From Progne subis subis (lineage: Eukaryota; Chordata; Aves; Passeriformes; Hirundinidae), in NCBI GenBank assembly GCA_022316685.1, contig JAKJHU010000378.1, positions 124,001-188,000 of the forward strand: a DNA stretch of 64,000 bases, written 5' to 3'. Both the position numbers and the translations under genes were made by a program. Positions 56,050 through 64,000 of the stretch are shown one piece after another; positions within the stretch are counted from its first letter, which is position 1, and the number at the start of each line of letters is the position of its first letter. The notes beneath the pieces are model-generated. The model was given only the letters and a program-made list of their open reading frames with translations. It was not told the DNA's origin and did not search any database.

Positions 56050-56505
56050 CCTTAGAGAATGTTCTGTAGGAGATTTACTCTTTATTTTTTTTCTTAAAAA
56101 AAACTTTACACTCTTTTAATTTTTCTATTACTTAAATTTGTTCAAACTGCTACTTATAGAACTTAACACCTTTTAAAATTAACAAAAAAAAATCTTAAAC
56201 TTATTTAAATCACTATTTATAAAACCTAAACAATATTTAAACTTAATAAAAAAACCCTGATTCTTTTTTTTCTATTACTTAAACTTATTTAAATTGCTAT
56301 TCATAAAACTTACAATTTAAAAATTATTATTAAAAAAAACCCCTTAAACTTACTTAAATTCTTACTTATAAAAAAAGACTTAAACTATATGTAAAATTAA
56401 TACAAAAAAAACTTATACCCCTTTTTAATATATCTATTACTTAAACATATCTAAAATGCTAATTACAAAAACTGACTTAGGTTTACAGAAATTAACCCTT
56501 ATTGT
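56050..56505 (-). repeat. ERV3 AT-rich degenerate tandem repeat
   Basis: Five imperfect units start at ACTTAAACTTATTTAAAT-like words near 56132, 56196, 56278, 56346 and 56440. A core (AAATTGCTATTCATAAAAC) recurs. There is no ORF. It lies where env would begin in ERV1. Confidence 0.65.
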
Positions 56506-56506
56506 G

Positions 56507-56525
56507 CCCCCCCCCCCCCTTTTTT
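56507..56525 (-). repeat. A6G13 purine run after ERV3 pol
   Basis: The minus strand has six A followed by thirteen G, about 60 bases after the pol stop. It could be a homopolymer accident or a second purine tract. Confidence 0.7.
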
Positions 56526-56585
56526 GAGTTCGTTGATATGGGAGAGGCAACTGAAACAAAAGGTTTTCACAGTCTCTGTTATCTC

Positions 56586-59500
56586 TTATTTCTTTTTAAA
56601 GGTTAATTTCAAGTCTTTCGGGTGTGGTGTTACTGTCCACTCGGTTTCATCCGGTGAGGGTGCTGAACTCGGGTTCTCTCCAGGAGGGGGTACTGGCCCT
56701 TTAACTCTGGTGATGTGGGTCCATCCTTTTTCCTTAGTGCGCACTGCTGTGTGAGTTGTTAACAGTACTTGGTAGGGACCTTCAAACTTCGGGGTCAGCG
56801 GGGTATTAGTCCACGTTTTGATCAATACCCAGTCTCCAGGATTGATATTATGCACATTTGCATCCAAAGGGGAAGTTTGAGGAAGATAGCCTTTCTTTCT
56901 GAGATTTTCTAAGGTTTGTCCAATGGTTTTTAGATATTTTCTAGTGATTTCCTCTCCTTCCAGGTAGTCTTTAGAACTATAAGGAGATAACAAAAAGGGA
57001 AGCCCAAATAACATTTCATATGGTGACACTCCTAGATCTGCTCGTGGCTGTGTTCTGATTCGTAGTAATGCTAGGGGTAAGCATTTAAGCCAATTTAGTT
57101 GAGTTTCTGCTATTAGTTTAGTCAGTACATTTTTAATGGTTTTGTTCATCCTTTCTACTCTGCCTGAGCTTTGGGGATGCCATGGGGTGTGTAACCTCCA
57201 TTTTATCCCTAAGGCTTGTGTTACCTGTTGTAGAATTTGTGCTGTGAAATGTGGCCCTCTGTCTGAATCAATATTATTTATCAGCCCATACCGAGGGAGG
57301 ATATCTTCTAATATGATTTTTGTTACTACTTCTGCTGTTTCTTTTTGTAGGAATGCCTCTACCCAATGGGTAAGGTGATCTATGATCACTAACAAGTGTT
57401 TGTACCCTTGAACAGGGGGCATCTCAGTAAAATCAATTTGCACGTTCTGGAAGGGCCTTAAGGCTAACTCCCTCCCTCCAGGCTCAGTTTTTCTCATAAC
57501 TTTTTGATTTATTTTCTGACATATTATACATCCCTGAGTAACTGCTTTTGCTAATTCGTGTACTCCAATACATAGGTTTTCCCTTAGAAATGGTCACATA
57601 ATCCCTGGGTTCCCCAGTGGGTTAAATTATGTATTTCTGTAAGTATTTTTCTGGCTAGGGCTTTATTTAAGAATTTCCGTCCGTCAGCTGTTAACCACAC
57701 TCCGTGTTCCCCCTGGTGTAATCCTAATTCTTTTATTGCTTTCTGCTCTTTTTTACTAAACCTGCTCTATCCTTTCTTCTTCTTTTTTGGCATTTTCTCT
57801 AATTTGAGGATTTTTACTGGTTCTCCTGGTTCTAAAGCTGCTTCTCTGGCTGTTTTATCAGCTAACTGGTTTCCCCTTATCTCGGGCATATCTCCCTTTT
57901 GATGTCCTTTTATGTGAACTACTGCAATTTCTACTGGTTTTTGTAAAGATTTTAACACTGACTTTATTAATTCTGTGTGTATTAAGTTTTTCCTTTTGAA
58001 TTTAAATATCCCCGTCCTTCCCAAATTTTCCCAAATGTGTGCACGATACCAAAGGCATATCTAGAGTCTGTGTAAATGGTCCCTCGGTCATCTTTAAGTA
58101 AGTCTAGCCCTCTCTTTAGTGCATATATTTCACAGCACTGTGCTGACCAATTACTTGGTAACTTTCCCTTTTCTAAAACTTTCATTTTCTCTCCCTCAAT
58201 CACAGAGTATCCTGATATTCTTTTCCCTTCCACCACTCGGGATGACCCATCTGTGAACAACACTCTCCCATATGGAAGGGGTGTATCCTCTAAATCTTCC
58301 CTTACTTTTGTCTGCATATCAATGAGTTCTAGGCAATGGTGTTCTATTTCTTCAGTGGGCTCACCAGAGAGAAATTGAGCTGGATTTAAGCTTTTGGATG
58401 TTGTTAGTTCTAGGTTATTTGAATTTATCAGTATAATTTCATATTTTAGGATTCTAGAATCTGTGAGCCACTTTTGAGCTCTTTGACTTAAAATTGTTTT
58501 CAAATCATGTGGAGTATGTATCTTTATCTTTCCCTGTAATGTTAACTTTTGAGCTTCTTCTATTAAATAGCTGCAGCTGCAACTGCTTGGAGACAAGCCG
58601 GCCATCCCCTAGCAACTGGATCTAACAGTTTTGATAAAAATGCTACAGGTTTTCGGTATCCTCCCCATTCTTGGGTTAAAACTCCGTATGCTATCCCTTC
58701 TCAGTGTTTACAAATAAATCAAACTCCTTTTTAAGATCTGGTAAGCTTAAAACTGGTGCTGAGGATAATTTCTCTTTTAGATCTTGCAGCTGCCTCTCGT
58801 CACTCTCTGTCCAATTCATTGGTTCCTGGTCTATTAATTTATCATAAAGAAATTTGACCCCTTGAGTGTACTTATCTATCCAGTGCTTGCAGTATCCAAA
58901 CAGGCCTAGAAGTTTCCTTATGTCTCTCTTAGTTTTTGGAGGTGATATAGACACTATTCCTGAAATTCTTGCAGGGCTTAACCTTTTACTCCCCTTTCCG
59001 ATTATGTGTCCTAAATAAGTGACTTCATTTCTACAAACTGTAGTTTACTCTGAGATACTTTTAACCCCTTTTCTCCAAGAAAGTTTAGAAGTTGTATACT
59101 TACATCTTTAACTTCTTTTCTGTCTCCCCTGATATTAATAAATCATCCACGTATTGCAAAATTTGAACTCCTTCTTTGGGACTAAACTGTTCTAATAATG
59201 TTTCTAGGGCCTGTCCGAAGATATTTGGCGATTCCGTATACCCTGTGGTAACCGGGTCCACCTTAGCTGTTGTTTCTTCCCCTGTCTGGATGTTCCCATT
59301 CAAAGGCGAACCAATCCCTACACTCTTCTGCTAGGGGACATGCCCAAAAAGCATCCTTTAAGTCTATCACTGTGAACCAGGTATGCTCTCTTGGAATTTT
59401 ACTCAGCAAGGTATAGGGGTTAGGTACTACTGGGTGTCGAGCAATAGTTCTTTTATTTATTTCTCTCAAATCCTGGACTAATCTAAACTTTCCCTCATCT

Positions 59501-60122
59501 TTCTTTATGGCTAATATAGGGGTGTTATGAGGGGACATACATGGTTCTAAGATATTTTCTTTTAAAAGATGCTCAATTACTGAAGCTAGCCCTTTCTTTC
59601 CTTCTGGTGACATTGGGTATTGCTTAACTCTGATGGCAGGGGTATCTTTTTGCATTTCTATCTTAATGGGAGGGATATCTAAACACCCATATTTTCCCTC
59701 TGTAGCCCACACTTCTGGATTTATCTCTTGTATATCCCCTTGGGTCAGTTTCATGATATGCACAACCATTTTTCCATCTTTTGGGATAACTCCTACCCCG
59801 AGCTGCACTTGTAAGTCTCTGCCTAGTAAATTGGTTTCTGTATGTGGTAAATAAAGAAAATCAGCTACACAGTGCTTTGAGTTCCCTTTAATCTCTACTC
59901 CTTCAACTATTAATGCTCGAAAGGGCCTCCCTTCAGCCCCTAACACTTCACAAGTTTTTGTCCCGATTGTTACCCCTGTTGGTAATTTCCTTAAACTCGA
60001 TCTATCAGCTCCTGTGTCTACTAAGAATTCATATTCTTCACTTTGGGGACCCCATCAAAGTTTACTAGAGGCTCATCTTGTTGTTCTATTGGGTCCCCTA
60101 TTTTATAGAGCCTCTGACACCC
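56586..60122 (-). pseudogene. pol: ERV3 pol (protease, RT, RNase H, integrase)
   Basis: Protease has LVDTGADRS (60024-60000) and runs in the 59946-59263 frame with LLGRDL into RT. RT continues in other frames with YTESPN, YVDDLL (about 59140) and LLGLFGYCKHW. RNase H (58605-57767) has FTDGSSR, TIYTDSRYA and KGHQKG. Integrase is open from 57497 to 56586 with the D,D-35-E core (QIDFTEMP, NIDSDRGPHF, HPQSSGRVERMN) and a C-terminal domain ending LTFKKK. At least five frame changes separate these parts; one falls inside the LPQG motif near 59255. All catalytic motifs are recognisable. Confidence 0.92.
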
Positions 60123-60125
60123 CTA
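60067..60125 (-). promoter_or_regulatory. ERV3 gag UAG readthrough signal with stem
   Basis: UAG at 60125-60123, 7-nt spacer, AGAGGCTC (60115-60108), 33-nt loop, GAGCCTCT (60074-60067). The eight pairs are all Watson-Crick. Against ERV1 the third pair is A:U instead of G:C. Confidence 0.8.
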
Positions 60126-62049
60126 ATCCTCCCCTTTCAGCACCCTCTCCAGGGCATCTTGCTCCCTTGCAATAGCCTCATCAAGTGATAATTTCTTACA
60201 ATCCCTTTTTAAATGCCCTATTTCACCACAGTAATAACAAGTTCTATTCTCTCCTGGGTTACTTCTTTTTAAATTTACCCACGGTGGTACTATGGGTGAC
60301 TTTGGTTCTTTAAATGAGGGTCTTGGTCCTCCCTCACTAGATTTCCAGGGGAGTTTTTCTGGTTTTCTGCTACTCCAGTACTTTCTCTTGCTACAGCTAC
60401 CATAATGCGAGCCTTGGCTTTAGCTTTTTCTTCTTCTCTCCTCAGGTAAACTCTTAAGGCTTCTTTTAATAATTCATTAATACTTTTCTCCTGCCAATCT
60501 TCAATTTTTTCTAATTTTCTCCGTATATCTGGCCATGACTTTGTTACAAACTGCACTTTTAGAATTACTTGTCCCTCAGGACTATCAGGGTCTATGCTTG
60601 AATATAATTGAAAATTTCTTTTTAATCGATTTAGCCAAGTGGCAGGAGTCTCATCTTTTTCTTGGGACCCATCAAAAGCTAATTTAGTATTATTCCCTGG
60701 GGACAGATTCTCTTATACCTCTTACTATCAAGGACCTATAGTCTCTCATATTTTGTCTTTCCTCTTCTCGATTTGGGTCCCACCCTGGGTCAGTATCGGT
60801 AATTTATGATCTCCAGGTGGCCCCAACCTATTTTCCCTTTCCCAGATTCTGATACTTGCTGTTCTAATCATTCGTATTTCCTCAGGGGAGAACAAGATGT
60901 TTAATATAGAATTTAACTCTCCCCATGTATAAACATTGGGCCAAGGAATTGGTCTACCTGTGTGGCAATACCTATGGGATCTTCAACTAAATTTCCTAGC
61001 TCTTTTTAAATCCTCTTACTTCAGAGGCTGTTAATGGGGCATTTACAAATCCCACTCCTCCAATTACTCCTCCCATAGGCACTTCCCTGAGGGGAAAAAG
61101 TTTTTCTGGCTTTAAGGCTTTTGACCTTGTGTTACAATAGGGTCCTTCACTTACATTATTAACTGATAACACTGGCTGAGTTACAAATTCCTGGGGAATT
61201 CCAGGAGAACGGGATGACTCACAGGAGTCTGTAGGGGTTTTGGTTAACTCCCAATTAGGAGGTGGCAGGGGAATTACTGTAGGTGAGGGGGAGGTAGTAA
61301 AATCTGTAGGGGGAGAAACAGAGGATGGTACTGTGGGAGAAAGGGGGGCTAGGGAAGAGGTTGTGTTTTGGGAAACTGCAGGGGTTATAACTGGGGCTAA
61401 AGAACTTTGACTATTGGAAGGAGGTGGCAAAGGGGCTGTTGGGAGAGAAGGGGGAGAAGGTACTAAGGACTGGGGAGGAGAGGTGTTAAGGGGGGTGATG
61501 ATGGAACCACTGGGGGAAGAGGAGGAGAGGGTTCTGAAGGAGTTTGACTCGGGGAAGTTAGTAGGGGAACTGGGACAGGATTTTGAGGGACTTGGGGCAC
61601 CTCTGGGTAAATTGGAGGGGGTAAATGGTCTAAAGGGTCCCATCTTTGATTAGTTTCTGTTCTTTCCTCTTTCTGTTCTTTTCTTTCACACTTTTCTTTT
61701 TCTTTTAATTTGCAGACTTTTATATTCTCTTTACTCGTGGCTCTCTTTTGCCAACAAGCAGCATAAGCTAACTGGTTTACGTCTGGATCTTCCTGAGTTC
61801 TTAGGTAGTGGTTTAACTGATAGCACATCCACTCATCATGTGTTCCAAACCATGGCCACTCTCCTGGTAATTTTAATTTTGGCCAGACTTCTGTGCAATA
61901 AAACACCATTTTAACCTGATCTAGTCCTTTTGTGGCCTCTAAAGAATCCCATTTAGTTAAAAGTTGTTCTAAGGGACTACCGGGTGGAATACTCTTTACT
62001 TTGTTATTCTCTTTTGGGATTTCTTTTTCTTACTAGTACATTGTCCCAT
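60123..62049 (-). pseudogene. gag: ERV3 gag
   Basis: The ATG at 62049 gives MGQCTS, a myristoylation-type start; the frame closes within about 18 codons after an AAGAAAAAGAAA run, where a frameshift lies. Matrix continues at 61909-61463, passing into a long proline- and serine-rich p12-like region (PPPIYPEVP) and a second frame (61643-60996). Capsid (about 61000-60300) is badly broken. Nucleocapsid has one zinc knuckle, CYYCGEIGHLKRDC (about 60240-60197), before the readthrough UAG. The proline-rich region is unusually long. Confidence 0.88.
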
Positions 62050-63550
62050 TTTCTTTAAACTGAAAAAAAATTTCAAAGGTGCCCTTTACTGACTGGCAAC
62101 ACAGGTTTTTTTTTTTTTTTTTTTTTTTAAGCAAAAAAAATTCTTCAGCTTTTCTCCCTTTACTTCAAATCTCCTGACTTAATTCTTGAACACTTCAACA
62201 TAAAACTCCTAAACTTTATGCTTTTCTACTCTTTCCTACACTTTTGCTTTCATTAGGGAACAAATTCTCCCTCTTTCTACTCACTTTCTCTAACCTTCTT
62301 CACTTCCTTGGACGCTCACACTTTACTTACACCAGGGGCTCAGACTCTCTTCTGACCCCTTTGAGGTGAGTCCTAATGACCTCACCCCCTATGTACCCCC
62401 GCGCCTTGCCTCACCCCTGAGACTCTGGACACGCTTTGCGGCGCACGACAGGGTCCCTAGTACTGGCATCCCCTTCCGGGCCTCAGGGCCTTCCCACGCC
62501 TTAGCCCCCGCCGGGCCGGACACCTTCAGTCCGAACCCCGGACTAGACTGCCCTGCTACTAGTACAGTCCCCCTCTTCACTTTTTGAAACGGAGGTAAGA
62601 GGTCAAGACTCCGCACGGGTTACCTGGGGGGGTATCCCTTCCTTGTTTCCAAGGATCAACCCCAGCAGGGCCCGACCCCTTTGCCTTCCACCAGGACTGG
62701 CTTGACTACTTCTCCCCAACGAAGCAGCCTCGGCAAGAGGGATGAGTGTGTGTGTGCAGGATGCCCGCCTTGCCTCTACATTGACTCCCCACCCCGGTGT
62801 CCTCGGGCTATGGGTTTACGGCCTCCTCCCTGAGACCGCGGCAGCACACCCTCTCCGGTGCGTCTGGCTCAGTCCTGGGAAGCAGGGACTCTCATGAGCT
62901 CTCGGCACCCGCAGTGTTTGGGGACACCCTGTCAACCCTGGTACGGTTTTCCCGCCCCTCCAGGGACTCTAAACCCTCCTAGGCTACTCTAGCCTTTAAG
63001 GGGGGGGACCTGCCCCCAATGCGTGCCACTCACACTTTTTTCCCCTGCACGCCCAGGGGGGGGTCTTTCTGCCCCTAATGCGTGCCACTCACACTCTGTT
63101 TTCCCCTGCACGCCCGGGGGGGGGTCTTTCTGCCCCTAATGCGTGCCACTCACACTTTGTTTTCCCCTGCACGCCCAGGAGGGGTCTTTCTGCCCCTAAT
63201 GCGTGCCACTCACACTCTATTTTCCCCTGCACGCCCGGGGGGGTCTTTCTGCCCCTAAGGAGACGCCTCACTCATTATTCTCCGCTTCCCCCTTTTCCTG
63301 GCCGGCCCCCTCGCGGGGGTCCGAAACCGCAGTACCGAGGGGTCCACACTCAGTTCCGGGGGTCCGAGCTGCCGGCCCCCGACTCTTTCACACTCGCACT
63401 CGCACGTCTCCTTTACCCGCCGCCGGAATGCTCACCCTCCGGCGCTCCTCCTCGTTGCCGGTCCCAGGCTGCTCCCGCTTGTCCAGCTGTCCCGGAGGTC
63501 CGAAGGGCGAGCGGCCGTCCCGTCCTCGGTCCCTCTTCAGGCGTGGCCAA
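62050..63550 (-). other. ERV3 long 5' leader
   Basis: About 1.5 kb between the primer site and gag. It includes an A-run (62109-62128 on this strand), CpG-rich sequence and the minisatellite at 63018-63256. No ORF in it shows a recognisable domain. Confidence 0.75.
63018..63256 (-). repeat. 60-bp minisatellite in the ERV3 leader
   Basis: Four units of 59-61 bp start with AATGCGTGCCACTCACAC at 63018, 63077, 63138 and 63198. Each contains CCCCTGCACGCCC and a G7-G9 run. Units differ mainly in the length of that run. Confidence 0.92.
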
Positions 63551-63570
63551 ATCCCATGGACGAGCCCCCA
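63551..63570 (-). other. ERV3 primer binding site, tRNA-Pro type with 2-bp insertion
   Basis: The minus strand reads TGGGGGCTCGTCC, then AT, then GGGAT. The tRNA-Pro complement is TGGGGGCTCGTCCGGGAT, so all 18 bases are present with AT inserted. It lies five bases from the LTR. Confidence 0.8.
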
Positions 63571-63575
63571 AAAAT

Positions 63576-64000
63576 TGTTCTGGAAAAAAAATAAATTAGA
63601 GAGTCAGAGACTTGCTGGTTTTGTATGTTTCTTTATTATCAAGCTTGGCCTTGGGGGAGAGCTTGCTTGCTCCCTTGGCAACGTGGAGGAGGAGGTACAC
63701 ACAGCTTCGCTTCACAGCAAAGCTGGGGACTCCCACCCCCCCTCACGGGCTTTTTCCCTTGCCGGGGAGTCCGTTTCGCTTCGCTGATCAGGGGTCGTCC
63801 AGCGATGGGGGACTCCTTCTCAGGTCACAGCGACTAAATGAAGCTGCTTCGGCGGACCCCCGTATTTCTTGCACTAGTCTAAAATGCGACTACAGTCCTG
63901 GATTTTACTTTGGTTCCCTGCTTTTCAGAGTCTCTTGTTCTTGGGTTGTTCCCAGAATTCCAGCGTTCTTTTTATTTGCATATTCAGACACTATCCGGCA
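63576..64000 (-). repeat. ERV3 5' LTR (partial)
   Basis: It matches 55004-55430 with about four differences and is cut by the window end within U3, close after the ATGCAAAT element. Confidence 0.95.

Larger units (their letters stand above)
55004..64000 (-). mobile_element. ERV3: gammaretrovirus-like provirus, 5' LTR cut by window end
   Basis: The minus-strand order is 5' LTR (63576 to window end), primer site, long leader with a minisatellite, gag, pol, AT-rich repeat, an 86-codon ORF, polypurine tract and 3' LTR (55004-55614). The LTRs differ by about 1% by eye over 425 bases, so it is fairly young, yet gag and pol carry many frame changes. Env is essentially absent. The same family left the solo LTR at 13794-14403. 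The right flank lies outside the window, so the target duplication cannot be checked. Confidence 0.94.

Noticed and set aside
61414..61653. Plus-strand ORF of 79 codons
   Set aside because: It is antisense to the proline-rich part of ERV3 gag and Gly/Glu-rich only because of that composition.

Overview
The window is vertebrate nuclear DNA from a bird, most likely a passerine. The evidence is repeated CR1 LINE 3' ends with their usual RT peptide, two olfactory-receptor pseudogenes of the bird-expanded family 14 (gamma-c) type, a C2H2 zinc-finger pseudogene of a type common in songbirds, and several gammaretrovirus-like endogenous retroviruses (ERVs). No intact host protein gene was found. Most of the window is ERV, LTR, LINE, satellite and segmental duplication. 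Species and chromosome cannot be read from the sequence.

Layout. 1-8759: ERV1, minus strand, 5' LTR complete, 3' LTR cut by the window start, tRNA-His-type primer site, gag-pol-env with lesions. 8760-13793: host DNA with no recognisable gene. 13794-14403: plus-strand solo LTR of the ERV3 family with a 5-bp target duplication. 14404-15812: a CR1 fragment and two microsatellites. 15813-26599: ERV2, minus strand, older, tRNA-Phe-type primer site, most of integrase deleted. 26600-31000: first copy of a duplicated unit holding an olfactory-receptor pseudogene. 31250-35300: tandem repeats, some rich in X-box-like palindromes, and CR1 pieces. 35910-36973: zinc-finger pseudogene. 37600-40625: inverted duplication with an LTR-like piece in each arm. 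40879-42470: possible long LTR. 43170-48205: duplicated AT-rich sequence, CR1 and a 38-bp minisatellite. 48205-52075: second copy of the olfactory-receptor unit. 52915-55003: a roughly 190-bp tandem satellite and inverted blocks of the 38-bp minisatellite. 55004 to the end: ERV3, minus strand, tRNA-Pro-type primer site, env almost wholly lost, 5' LTR cut by the window end.

The three proviruses use three different primer tRNAs, so they are separate lineages. All three keep the same gag/pol arrangement: a UAG stop after the nucleocapsid, a 7-nt spacer, and an 8-bp stem. The stem sequence differs between elements but pairing is kept, including one G:C to A:U double change. This is the murine-leukaemia-virus type of stop-codon readthrough.

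The best candidate for something undescribed is the interval between pol and env. ERV1 has a 122-codon cysteine-rich ORF (ORF A) whose AUG overlaps the pol stop as AUGA. ERV2 has a longer ORF at the same place sharing the pattern C-x-P-[FW]-V-C-x2-C-x2-C-x3-W-W ... I-C-x2-C. ERV1 follows it with an arginine-rich ORF (ORF B), and ERV2 has a second Cys/His-rich remnant. ERV3 instead carries an AT-rich tandem repeat and an 86-codon membrane-type ORF. Everything here was read by eye; percentages and repeat periods are estimates.
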